From positions 1-64,000 of the forward strand of contig CAJJWN010000005.1 of assembly GCA_905196835.1 (NCBI GenBank): 64,000 nucleotides of DNA. Direction: 5' to 3'. This document shows positions 53,100-61,148 of the stretch, piece after piece. The notes beneath the pieces are model-generated. The model ran no database searches. It was not told the DNA's origin and saw only the letters and a program-made list of their open reading frames with translations. A program made the position numbers and the translations under genes. The first letter of the stretch is position 1. Each line of letters begins with the position of its first letter. This DNA is from an uncultured Prevotella sp. (GTDB lineage Bacteria; Bacteroidota; Bacteroidia; Bacteroidales; Bacteroidaceae).

Positions 53100-54666
53100 T
53101 TTCAATCTCTTCCTTCATGTCGATAAAATGTTTCTCCTTGTCATAGAATTCATATTGCAAGAGAGCCATTTTCTGTGAAGGCACCACGTGCACGCCCCGG
53201 CCGTATTTCATCTGCCATTTCCTTTTCAGGCTTATCAGGCCTTGGTTGATGTATGCGGCGACGTATGGGTGTACGTGCAGATAGAATTTCCTGACGCCAA
53301 CCTTGTTGACGAGTCGGTCGATTTTCCTCTCCAATTGGTCTACGAAAAGTATGCTTGACTTAATCTTTCCGGTACCGAAGCAAGTGGGGCAGGTTTCTTC
53401 TACGTTCACGTCTATGGCCGGACGTACCCTTTGCCTCGTTATCTGCATCAGTCCGAATTTGCTTAGCGGCAGGATGTTGTGTCGTGCGCGGTCTTTCTGC
53501 ATGTTCTTGCACATGCGTTCGTACAGCATCTGGCGGTCTTCGGCGAGGTTCATGTCAATGAAGTCAACAACTATGATGCCTCCCATGTCCCTTAACCTCA
53601 GCTGGCGTGCCAGTTCGTCGGCTGCGCCGAGGTTTACGTCCAGTGCGTTGGCTTCTTGCCCGTTTACGCCGCGTGCGCGGTTGCCGCTGTTCACGTCAAC
53701 TACGTGCAGAGCTTCTGTGTGCTCTATGATTAGGTATGCGCCGTGCTTGTAGTTTACTATCTTGCCGAAACTCGACTTGATTTGCTTTGTAATGTTGAAG
53801 TTGTCGAATATCGGCACGTTGCCAGAGTACATTTTCACTATGCCTGCCTTTTCGGGGGCAATCAGCGTCACATAGTGTTTCACCTCGTTGTACACTTCCT
53901 CGTCGTTGACGTAGATGTTCTCATAAGAGGGGTTGAACAGGTCGCGCAACAGCGCTACCACCCTGCTTGTCTCCTCGTACACAAGTTGAGGCCTCTTTTC
54001 CGTTTTCTGTACTTTGGTTATGGCATCCTCCCAACGCTTCAAGAGGATTTTCAGTTCGGTGTCAAGCTCGGCCACCCGTTTGCCTTCGGCTACGGTGCGC
54101 ACTATTATTCCGAAGTTTTTTGGCTTTATGCTGTTAATCAGCTGCTTCAGCCTGGCGCGTTCCTCGCCGCTTTTTATTTTAGAAGAAACCGAGACCTTGT
54201 CGTTGAAAGGGATTAGTACCAGATAGCGTCCGGCGAAGCTTAGTTCGCCCGTAAGCCTTGGCCCTTTCGTCGAGATGGGCTCTTTTACAATCTGTACCAT
54301 CACCTCCTGGCCTACTTTCAGTGTGTTCTGTATGCTGCCGTCCTTTTTCAGGTCGGGCATACGTGTGGCCTTGGAGAATGGGTATAGTTTCTTCCTGTCG
54401 CTTTGTACCTGTTTCAGATACTTTTCGTAAGAGCTGAATTGACCTCCCAAGTCAAGGTAATGCAGAAAGGCGTCGCGTTCAAATCCTACATCCACAAAGC
54501 AGGCGTTGAGCCCTGGCATGAGCTTCTTCACCTTTGCCATGTAGATGTTGCCGACCGAGAAAGACGCCGAGCGTTGCTCGGTTTGATACTCTACCAGATT
54601 TTTGTCTTCCAGCAGGGCAATCGAAATCTCTTTCTGTCGGACGTCAATTACTACTTCGCTGGTCAT
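53092..54666 (-). CDS. rng: Ribonuclease E/G family endoribonuclease
   Basis: 524 residues. N-terminal S1 RNA-binding domain (MAKVKKLMPGLNACFVDVGFERDAFLHYLD), then the DNase I-like catalytic core with metal-binding Asp residues in LHVVDVNSGN and IIVVDFIDMNLAEDRQ, and the zinc-link CPTCFGTGKIKS. The C-terminal small domain (LHVHPYVAAYINQGLISLKRKW) is present. Closer in length to RNase G than to RNase E, with no disordered scaffold tail. Acts in rRNA maturation and mRNA turnover. Lies downstream of HU and the 29-residue ribosomal-type gene. Confidence 0.92.
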   Translation of the reverse strand: MTSEVVIDVRQKEISIALLEDKNLVEYQTEQRSASFSVGNIYMAKVKKLMPGLNACFVDVGFERDAFLHYLDLGGQFSSYEKYLKQVQSDRKKLYPFSKATRMPDLKKDGSIQNTLKVGQEVMVQIVKEPISTKGPRLTGELSFAGRYLVLIPFNDKVSVSSKIKSGEERARLKQLINSIKPKNFGIIVRTVAEGKRVAELDTELKILLKRWEDAITKVQKTEKRPQLVYEETSRVVALLRDLFNPSYENIYVNDEEVYNEVKHYVTLIAPEKAGIVKMYSGNVPIFDNFNITKQIKSSFGKIVNYKHGAYLIIEHTEALHVVDVNSGNRARGVNGQEANALDVNLGAADELARQLRLRDMGGIIVVDFIDMNLAEDRQMLYERMCKNMQKDRARHNILPLSKFGLMQITRQRVRPAIDVNVEETCPTCFGTGKIKSSILFVDQLERKIDRLVNKVGVRKFYLHVHPYVAAYINQGLISLKRKWQMKYGRGVHVVPSQKMALLQYEFYDKEKHFIDMKEEIETK

Positions 54667-54778
54667 TTCCGATTTTTCAACTTAGTTTGTCAAAAATGCG
54701 GGGCATACCGGCAGGCCGTGTAAAACGGGCGCGCCGGCATACCCCTTGTCTGAGCGTACAGACGTTAAGGCTCGCGCC

Positions 54779-54868
54779 TTACTTGCTCTTGTGTCTGTTC
54801 TTTCTCAATCTTTTCTTGCGCTTGTGCGTAGCCATCTTGTGGCCCTTCTTTTTCTTACCGTTTGGCAT
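54779..54868 (-). CDS. Very small basic protein, bS22/COX24 (mS38)-like ribosomal protein candidate
   Basis: 29 residues, MPNGKKKKGHKMATHKRKKR followed by LRKNRHKSK. Fourteen are lysine or arginine, and there are four His. The K-x-H-K-x(2)-T-H-K-R-K-K-R-x-R-K pattern resembles the AURKAIP1/COX24 motif of bacterial bS22 and mitochondrial mS38, which sits near the decoding centre. Such a small ORF is easily missed by gene callers. It is placed between HU and RNase G, with 45 nt to the HU stop. The family link is by pattern only. Confidence 0.72.
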   Translation of the reverse strand: MPNGKKKKGHKMATHKRKKRLRKNRHKSK

Positions 54869-54913
54869 AATTATAAGTTTTAAAAGTTATTTGATATTGA
54901 TTGGATATTCTGT

Positions 54914-55195
54914 TCATTCGCCTTTCATCTTCGCTACGAAGCTCTTTGCGGGCTTGAAGCTGGGGAAGTCGTGTGCGGCTATTACCAAGGTTGTGTTCTT
55001 GGATATGTTGCGGGCAGTCTTTTCCGCCCTGTGCTTCACCACGAAGCTGCCGAATCCGCGCAGGTACACGTTCTCTTTCTTCTCCAGCAGGCTGTTCTTT
55101 ATGGCTTCCATGAACGCCTCCACGGTGGTCGAGACGTCTTTTTTCGTGATGCCGGTAGATGTCACGATTTCCTCGATAATGTCTGCTTTGGTCAT
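54914..55195 (-). CDS. hup: HU family DNA-binding protein
   Basis: 93 residues. MTKADIIEEIVTSTGITKKDVSTTVEAFMEAI forms the helical body. GSFVVKHRAEKTARN is the beta-arm with a variant of the usual GFGxFxxxxR-x-A-R-x-x-RNPxTG motif (RGFGSFVVKHRAEKTARNIS), and FKPAKSFVAKM is the C-terminal signature. A nucleoid-associated, DNA-bending dimer. The classical RNPxTG arm tip reads RNISKNTT here. Confidence 0.93.
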   Translation of the reverse strand: MTKADIIEEIVTSTGITKKDVSTTVEAFMEAIKNSLLEKKENVYLRGFGSFVVKHRAEKTARNISKNTTLVIAAHDFPSFKPAKSFVAKMKGE

Positions 55196-55251
55196 GTCGT
55201 TTGCGTATGTTTACAATTATGATTGTTCTTTATGCGTCCTTTCTGAGCGTG

Positions 55252-55259
55252 CAAATATA
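55252..55259 (-). promoter_or_regulatory. -7 element of the HU gene
   Basis: Minus-strand TATATTTG matches TAnnTTTG; no TTTG lies 19 nt upstream. Predicted start near 55245, about 50 nt before ATG 55195. Confidence 0.5.
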
Positions 55260-55884
55260 CTGCTTTTTGTCGTGAAACGGAAATTTATTTTGCTTTTTTT
55301 GTTTAAATGCGCTATAAATCACGCAGTTACGTCTGCCGCCAGTCTCTTGTCCGCCTGCGGGCTTGTCTCTTGCCAACTTGTCGTCACGGGGGTTGTTTTG
55401 CTGTCATTTGTCTATTCTGAAAATGTCAGGCTGAAGTGCCAAGCCAGGTTGGCGTATGGCATGAAAACGGCTTGCCTGCGGGCGGTTTGCGGCCTTTCAC
55501 CCTGCAAAAGGCCGCCTTTTGTGCTGCGAAAGGCCGTCATTACATGTGGTAAGAGCCGTCCTCAAGGTATGTGATGACGGCCTTTACGCCCAGTAATGGA
55601 TGTTTTTTCGTTGTTTTTCGGCCATTATCATTGCACACTTTTGCCGCTCGGCGGCTTAACGTGCATGTTCACAGGTGTTTACGTTTGCACGCTTCAGAAT
55701 GGCGTATTTCCGCTCGACAGGCTTTTGTTTCAGAATAACGCCGCTGTGGAGCGTCAACGAAAATCAAAGTGTAAGCTTTCCTGCGGTTTTTGCGACATTG
55801 TGGTTTGCGTCTTGTGCGGAGCTTGCCTGTATGTGTTTGTCGGTATTTCGGCTTTGTTGTGTGATGTTTTCAGAATAAAATAGC
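55260..55884. other. Intergenic stretch with GGCC repeats
   Basis: About 620 nt without a supported gene. Repeat-family pieces lie at 55494-55585 (CCTGCAAAAGGCCGCCTTTTG, GCGAAAGGCCGTCATTAC, GATGACGGCCTTTACG). A 95-codon open frame at 55596 has no family features, start context or signal peptide and is not annotated. Confidence 0.5.
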
Positions 55885-55892
55885 TACCTTTG
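55885..55892 (+). promoter_or_regulatory. -7 element of the YeiH-like gene
   Basis: TACCTTTG matches TAnnTTTG. Predicted start near 55899, about 53 nt before the ATG. Confidence 0.55.
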
Positions 55893-55951
55893 CACCGTCG
55901 CGTCTTGTACGCGTTGGATTTGATTACAGTCATAATAAAACAATAATAAGC

Positions 55952-56983
55952 ATGTTGACAGAAGAACGCAGCAGTATGCTACACGGCGTGCTGCTAATCA
56001 CATTGTTCTCGTGCGCCGCGTTTTATATCGGCGGCACGGGTTTCGTAAAAAGCCTTTCGCTGAGTCCGATGATTGTGGGCATTGTGCTGGGTATGCTCTA
56101 TGCTAACAGCCTTCGCAACAATCTGCCGGCCACGTGGGTGCCGGGCATACAGTTTTGCTCGAAGCGCGTGCTGCGCCTGGGCGTCATCCTGTACGGCTTC
56201 CGCCTGACGTTCCAGAATGTGCTAGATGTAGGTTTGCAGGCCGTGGTGATAGACGCGATAGTGGTTACGGTGACGATAGTAGGCGGAATATTCATCGGCC
56301 GGCTGCTAAAGATGGACAGGGGGATAACCCTGCTTACGTCGGTTGGCAGCGCTATATGCGGCGCGGCGGCAGTGCTCGGCACGGAGTCGGCCATACGTGT
56401 GAAGCCTTACAAGACGGCCGTGGCCGTCTCCACGGTTGTCATTTTCGGCACGCTTGCCATGTTTCTTTACCCCGTGCTGTACCAGTCGGGCGTGTTCAGC
56501 CTCGACCCTAAGGCCATGGGCCTGTTCGCCGGTTCTACGATACACGAGGTTGCCCACGTCGTAGGTGCGGCCGAAGCCATGGGCAAGGAGGTGTCTGACA
56601 CGGCCATAATCGTCAAGATGATACGCGTGATGATGCTTGTGCCGGTGCTGCTTGTCGTCAGCTACATGGTGATGCGCGCCGCCCTGCGCAGCGGCGACAC
56701 CGAGGGCAGGGGGCGCATACAGCTGCCTTGGTTTGCCATATTGTTCCTTGTGGTGATAGGTTTCAATTCGCTCGATTTGCTGCCGGCCGCGCTGGTAGGC
56801 TTCATCAACGATTTTGACACGTTCCTTTTGACTATGGCGATGACGGCGTTGGGAGCGGAGACGAGCATAGACAAGTTCAAGAAGGCTGGCTTCAAGCCGT
56901 TCCTCCTTGCCTTCATCCTGTTCGTCTGGCTTATTGGCGGCGGTTACCTTATGGCCAAGTACCTTGCTCCGTTGATAGGATAG
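55952..56983 (+). CDS. YeiH/UPF0324 family putative sulfate exporter
   Basis: 343-residue inner-membrane protein with about ten helices. Recognisable segments: LSPMIVGIVLGMLYANSLRN, FCSKRVLRLGVILYGFRLTFQNV, SVGSAICGAAAVLGTESAI, FAGSTIHEVAHVVGAAEAMG and the C-terminal MAMTALGAETSIDKFKKAGFKP. These mark the PSE (putative sulfate exporter)/UPF0324 family. The substrate is not established for most members. Confidence 0.9.
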   Translation: MLTEERSSMLHGVLLITLFSCAAFYIGGTGFVKSLSLSPMIVGIVLGMLYANSLRNNLPATWVPGIQFCSKRVLRLGVILYGFRLTFQNVLDVGLQAVVIDAIVVTVTIVGGIFIGRLLKMDRGITLLTSVGSAICGAAAVLGTESAIRVKPYKTAVAVSTVVIFGTLAMFLYPVLYQSGVFSLDPKAMGLFAGSTIHEVAHVVGAAEAMGKEVSDTAIIVKMIRVMMLVPVLLVVSYMVMRAALRSGDTEGRGRIQLPWFAILFLVVIGFNSLDLLPAALVGFINDFDTFLLTMAMTALGAETSIDKFKKAGFKPFLLAFILFVWLIGGGYLMAKYLAPLIG

Positions 56984-57043
56984 CCAATCCTCTGTAAAAT
57001 AGATAGTTGCGAATGCAGATGCGCCATGCGGCCGCCTGCATTA

Positions 57044-57078
57044 TGAAAGGCCGTGTTTCACAATGCGAAACACGGCCT
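57044..57078. terminator. GGCCTTTTGC-family palindrome after the YeiH gene
   Basis: AAAGGCCGTGTTTC (57044-57057) and GAAACACGGCCTTT (57065-57078) form a perfect 14-bp stem, 7-nt loop, A-rich before and T-rich after. A second copy, GAAACACGGTCTTTTGCTTTGCAA, follows to about 57110. Confidence 0.75.
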
Positions 57079-57166
57079 TTTGTCGTATGAAACACGGTCT
57101 TTTGCTTTGCAATAGGCCATGAGTTGCAAACCTGTTGAGAGCCGTATGGCTTTCAGGCATGGCGCG

Positions 57167-58261
57167 TTACTCTGCGCCAAGCCCGTTTTTCAGGAAGCTG
57201 AGCGATGCTTTGCGCCAGTCGTCGAGCCGGGCGTTAACGCTTGCCCAGTCGATTTCGTCATCAGGTATGGCCGCGTCGCCCTCTTGCACGAGCCTGTCCT
57301 CAAGGCCGAACATGCCGAGCAGCGACGTGAAGCGGGCCATGCCGCGCATGGCGTTGCCTATGGCAAGGAACGGCTTGTTGTACAGTATGGAGAACACGCA
57401 GGCGTGGAACGAATCGGTAACAACATACTGTGCGTCGTCAAATCCGCGCAGCCACTGCTCAACGGGTGTCATCGCCCCTGCGTCGGTGACGGCCTTGACG
57501 CTGAACGGCACAAGGCCTTTCTCTGCGGCAAGTCTTGCCGTGAGAGCTGTTTTCTGCGGCGAGTCGTCGAGTATGTAGCAAAGCATCGTGCCGCCTGACG
57601 GCTTTGTAGCATTGCCTGCATACAGTTTTTCGTAGTCTTGCGGAGTTAGCATCATCGTGGGGTCAAGCACCAGCCGGGCCTCGGCTTGCAGGTGTTCGCG
57701 GCATAGGGATATGCCGCCCTGTTCGCGCACGGATATGGCGTCAAACGTGTGCAGCAGCCTGCCGCACTCCCGTGTCTGCCTGCGCGTGTATTCCCACGCG
57801 TCTGTTCCGAACGAGGCGGCATACGCCACTCGCCTTATCGGCCAGCCTTCGGCGAATGCAAGGTAGGCCTGGCGTATGTCAGGGAATTGGGATGGACGCC
57901 ATATCTGGTCGCTTCCTACTATGATTGCGTCGTATCCTTCATCGGCCGTTTGCCGGAAATTGTCTACCATCAGGCGGCGTATGTTGCTGCGGATAAACTG
58001 CTCCGTGTGTACCGAAAGCCGCTCTTTGCACATTCTCTTTTGCTCGTATGGCGTGAGGATTGTGCGTCCCGTTACCACCCCTAACAGCGCGTAGGCTGGT
58101 TTGAGCATGGCCGACCGGGCGCGGGCTGCCCTTTGCGGCCGTTTCTTTTCTATCAGTACGGGGTCGTGCCCGAGGCTTTTCAACATTTGTTGCATGGCGT
58201 ATGCCTGCAATATGCCGCCATAGTTTACGTGTAGCGGCAGGGTTATTATTCCTATTCTCAT
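57167..58261 (-). CDS. Polysaccharide pyruvyl transferase family protein
   Basis: 364 residues, cytosolic. N-terminus MRIGIITLPLHVNYGGILQAYAMQQML is typical of the family, as are VGSDQIWRPSQFPDIRQAYL, AYAASFGTDAW, LLHTFDAISVREQGG, LVLDPTMMLTPQDY and YVVTDSFHACVFSILYNKPF. Adds a ketal pyruvate to sugars of capsule or other surface glycans; the acceptor cannot be read. It stands apart from any glycan cluster and is divergent from engB across a palindromic promoter region. Confidence 0.9.
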   Translation of the reverse strand: MRIGIITLPLHVNYGGILQAYAMQQMLKSLGHDPVLIEKKRPQRAARARSAMLKPAYALLGVVTGRTILTPYEQKRMCKERLSVHTEQFIRSNIRRLMVDNFRQTADEGYDAIIVGSDQIWRPSQFPDIRQAYLAFAEGWPIRRVAYAASFGTDAWEYTRRQTRECGRLLHTFDAISVREQGGISLCREHLQAEARLVLDPTMMLTPQDYEKLYAGNATKPSGGTMLCYILDDSPQKTALTARLAAEKGLVPFSVKAVTDAGAMTPVEQWLRGFDDAQYVVTDSFHACVFSILYNKPFLAIGNAMRGMARFTSLLGMFGLEDRLVQEGDAAIPDDEIDWASVNARLDDWRKASLSFLKNGLGAE

Positions 58262-58346
58262 CGTTTCCGGTTGTTTGGTCGCATAGTTTCCTTACCTTAA
58301 TATATATTATGTGGCATGGTCTAAGGCGATGCCGTGCACATGCCGA

Positions 58347-58377
58347 CAAAGTTAATGCAAGCCGGGCGCAATGCAAA
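58347..58377 (-). promoter_or_regulatory. Promoter of the pyruvyl transferase gene
   Basis: Minus-strand TTTG (58377-58374), 19 nt, TAACTTTG (58354-58347). The spacer is shared, inverted, with the engB-side copies. Predicted start near 58340, a leader of about 80 nt. Confidence 0.75.
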
Positions 58378-58429
58378 ATAAAAGACAGGAAAACACCCTT
58401 TTATTTTGCATTGCGCCCGGCTTGCATTA
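58353..58429. repeat. Perfect 32-bp inverted repeat carrying promoter modules
   Basis: The arm at 58353-58384 (TAATGCAAGCCGGGCGCAAT, then GCAAAATAAAAG) is exactly complementary to 58398-58429, with a 13-nt centre. A third copy in the right-arm orientation at 58486-58517 differs by one base in the core and forms the engB promoter. Confidence 0.9.
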
Positions 58430-58492
58430 TCTCTGGATAAGATAGGCTGCGCCTCGGCAATGAAAATAAAAGGTCGTTTCTCTCCCTTTTAT

Positions 58493-58523
58493 TTTGCATT
58501 GCGCTCGGCTTGCATTATCTTTG
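58493..58523 (+). promoter_or_regulatory. Promoter of engB
   Basis: TTTG (58493-58496), 19 nt, TATCTTTG (58516-58523): full consensus. The upstream duplicate at 58405-58435 has TATCTCTG in the -7 position and is probably weak or dead. Predicted start near 58530. Confidence 0.8.
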
Positions 58524-58552
58524 CAGGCTGAAACAACAATGATTGGTTTTTT

Positions 58553-59161
58553 ATGGATATCAAGAAGTCTGAATTTGTGATTAGTAGTGCCACTTGGACG
58601 ACTTGTCCCAAGGATGTCAAGCCTGAATATGCGTTCATCGGCAGGAGCAATGTGGGTAAGTCGAGCTTAATCAACATGCTGTGCAACCACAAGAACCTGG
58701 CAAAGACATCGTCAACGCCGGGCAAGACATTGCTAATCAACCACTTCATAATCAATGACGAATGGTATCTGGTAGACCTGCCCGGTTACGGCTTCGCCAA
58801 GCGTTCCAAGACGGTGCAGAAGAAGCTCGAGCAGATGATTACGTCGTACATCCTTCAACGCGAGCAGCTTGTCAACGTGTTCGTGCTCATAGACATACGC
58901 CACGGCTTCATGCCGATAGACCGTCAGTTCATCGACTGGCTGGGGCAGGGCGGGGTGCCGTTCTCCATAATATTCACAAAGGCCGACAAGCTCGGCCCTG
59001 TGAAGGCGCGGCAGTCTGTTGACGGTTACATGGACAGCCTGAAGGACACATGGGAGGAGTTGCCGCCGCATTTCATAACCAGCAGCGACAAGAAGACAGG
59101 CCGTGACGAGGTGCTTGACTACATAGAGCAGATAAACAAGTCGTTGAAGGAGGAAAAGTAA
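58553..59161 (+). CDS. engB: Ribosome-biogenesis GTPase EngB (YihA/YsxC)
   Basis: 202 residues. G1 [18 protein letters not shown]2 TPGKT, G3 [15 protein letters not shown]4 IFTKADKLG and G5 ITSSDKKTG are all present. Essential for large-subunit assembly in many bacteria. Separated from the ABC-F gene by 8 nt, a likely operon of ribosome-related functions. Confidence 0.95.
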   Translation: MDIKKSEFVISSATWTTCPKDVKPEYAFIGRSNVGKSSLINMLCNHKNLAKTSSTPGKTLLINHFIINDEWYLVDLPGYGFAKRSKTVQKKLEQMITSYILQREQLVNVFVLIDIRHGFMPIDRQFIDWLGQGGVPFSIIFTKADKLGPVKARQSVDGYMDSLKDTWEELPPHFITSSDKKTGRDEVLDYIEQINKSLKEEK

Positions 59162-59169
59162 GACCCGGT

Positions 59170-60951
59170 ATGGCAAGCGTAACACCGTATCTTGACGTGC
59201 AGCGGCTTACCAAGTCGTTTGGTGCGCACGTATTGTTTGAAGGCATATCGTTCTCCGTAGCCGAGGGACAGAAGGTCGGCCTCGTGGCGCGCAACGGCAC
59301 GGGTAAGTCTACTCTGCTCTCAATCCTTATAGGCAAAGAGGGGTATGACGATGGCGAAATAATATTCCGCAGCGGCATACGCATAGGCTATCTTGAGCAG
59401 ACGCCCGTGTTCAACGATGCCGATACGGTGCTTGATGCCTGCTTCAACCATGCGGGCGACGAGGAGAAGATACTCAAAGCCAAGCAGATATTGACGCAGC
59501 TCGCCATCGGCGACTTGTCGCAGGCCATGGGGACGCTTAGCGGCGGGCAGCGCAGGCGCGTGGCTTTGGCCAACGTATTGCTTACTGAGCCTGACATGCT
59601 GATACTTGACGAGCCGACCAACCATCTTGACCTGCACATGATAGAATGGCTTGAGGGCTTCCTGTCAAGGGGCAACAAGACGCTGCTGATGGTTACGCAC
59701 GACCGATTTTTCCTCGACCGCGTGTGCAACACCATACTCGAACTTGACGACAACACCATTTATACATACCGTGGCAATTACAGCTACTACCTTGAAAAAA
59801 GGCAAGAGCGCATAGACAACAGGCGTGCCGAGATAGCAAGGGCCAACAACCTGTACCGCAAGGAGCTTGAATGGATGCGCCGTATGCCGCAGGCGCGCGG
59901 CCACAAGGCGCGTTACCGCGAGGATGCCTTCTACGAATTGGAGAAGGTTGCGCGCCAGCGTATCGAGGAGAGGCAGGTGCGCCTGAAGTCGAAAAACCTG
60001 TACATAGGCAGCAAGATATTCGAATGCCAGTATGTGTCAAAGGCTTTTGGAGACGACAAGGTGATACTCAAGGACTTTTACTACAACTTCGCACGCTATG
60101 AGAAGATGGGCGTAGTAGGCGACAACGGTACAGGCAAGTCTACATTCGTAAAGCTTCTGCTTGGCCTTGAAAAGCCCGACGGCGGCCGCTTCGACATAGG
60201 GTCTACGGTGAAGTTCGGCTATTTCTCGCAGGAAGGGATGAAGTTCGACCAGCAAAAGAAGGTTATCGACGTGGTGACGGATATTGCCGAATACATAGAT
60301 ATGGGCGGAGGCAAGCATATGTCGGCGTCGCAGTTGCTGCAATATTTCCTGTTCACGCCGGAGCAGCAGCATAACTATGTGTACAAATTGAGTGGCGGCG
60401 AGCAACGCAAGTTGTACCTTTGCACGGTACTGATGCAAAGTCCCAACTTCCTTGTACTCGACGAGCCGACCAACGATTTGGACATACAGACGTTGCAGAT
60501 ATTCGAAGAATACCTGGCTGATTTTCCCGGATGCGTTATAATCGTAAGCCATGACCGATATTTTATGGACAAGGTGGTAGACCATCTGCTTGTGTTCAAG
60601 GGCGGCGGAGAAGTGCAAGACTTTCCCGGCAACTATACACAATACCGCGAATGGTGCTCGCTTAAAAGCAAGGACGATGCGGCCAAAGAGAAGCGTGAGC
60701 CTGTAACAAGGGAAAAACGCCAACAGGAGCGCCGCAGGCTGACTTATAAGGAAAAGATGGAATATGCCCGGCTGGAGCAGGAGATAGCCGAAATCGAGGT
60801 GGAGCGCAAGGCCGTCGAGGACAAGCTTTGCAGCGGAACATTGCCGATAGAGGAGCTTACAGAGCTTAGCAAGCGGCTTCCCAAACTGAAAGAAGAGCAG
60901 GATGAGAAGGAGATGAGATGGCTTGAACTGTCAGAGATTGCCGAGGGGTAA
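59170..60951 (+). CDS. ABC-F family ATPase
   Basis: 593 residues with two ABC domains and no membrane segments. Walker A: VARNGTGKSTLLSIL and VGDNGTGKSTFVKLL. Signatures: LSGGQRRRVALANVLL and LSGGEQRKLYLCTVLM. Walker B: LILDEPTNHLDL and LVLDEPTNDLDI. The inter-domain linker (about residues 190-285) is charged and helical. The C-terminal region is a basic coiled coil (REKRQQERRRLTYKEKMEYA, IEVERKAVEDKL). Fits the Uup/ABC-F subgroup that acts on ribosomes rather than as a transporter; a role in translation is inferred. Co-transcribed with engB. Confidence 0.92.
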   Translation: MASVTPYLDVQRLTKSFGAHVLFEGISFSVAEGQKVGLVARNGTGKSTLLSILIGKEGYDDGEIIFRSGIRIGYLEQTPVFNDADTVLDACFNHAGDEEKILKAKQILTQLAIGDLSQAMGTLSGGQRRRVALANVLLTEPDMLILDEPTNHLDLHMIEWLEGFLSRGNKTLLMVTHDRFFLDRVCNTILELDDNTIYTYRGNYSYYLEKRQERIDNRRAEIARANNLYRKELEWMRRMPQARGHKARYREDAFYELEKVARQRIEERQVRLKSKNLYIGSKIFECQYVSKAFGDDKVILKDFYYNFARYEKMGVVGDNGTGKSTFVKLLLGLEKPDGGRFDIGSTVKFGYFSQEGMKFDQQKKVIDVVTDIAEYIDMGGGKHMSASQLLQYFLFTPEQQHNYVYKLSGGEQRKLYLCTVLMQSPNFLVLDEPTNDLDIQTLQIFEEYLADFPGCVIIVSHDRYFMDKVVDHLLVFKGGGEVQDFPGNYTQYREWCSLKSKDDAAKEKREPVTREKRQQERRRLTYKEKMEYARLEQEIAEIEVERKAVEDKLCSGTLPIEELTELSKRLPKLKEEQDEKEMRWLELSEIAEG

Positions 60952-61058
60952 GGCTTTGTGTGTTATTAGCAGGCTGGCATAGGATGATATTACATTAAAA
61001 AATAGTTAAAAGACATAATAAGTCCTGGTCAATGTTCTTTGTTTTGAATATAATTTAT

Positions 61059-61066
61059 TACTTTTG
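61059..61066 (+). promoter_or_regulatory. -7 element of rho
   Basis: TACTTTTG matches TAnnTTTG; a TTTG lies about 17 nt upstream. Predicted start near 61073, a leader of about 75 nt. Confidence 0.55.
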
Positions 61067-61148
61067 CACATAAATTAAAAAATCAACTGTTTGTTTCCAA
61101 TCGTGAAACAAATTCAATCATTAAAATTTCCACACATACATTATATTT

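Noticed and set aside
55596..55883. 95-codon + strand frame before the YeiH gene
   Set aside because: Cys-rich but with no family features; it crosses the gap and ends at the -7 element of the next gene.
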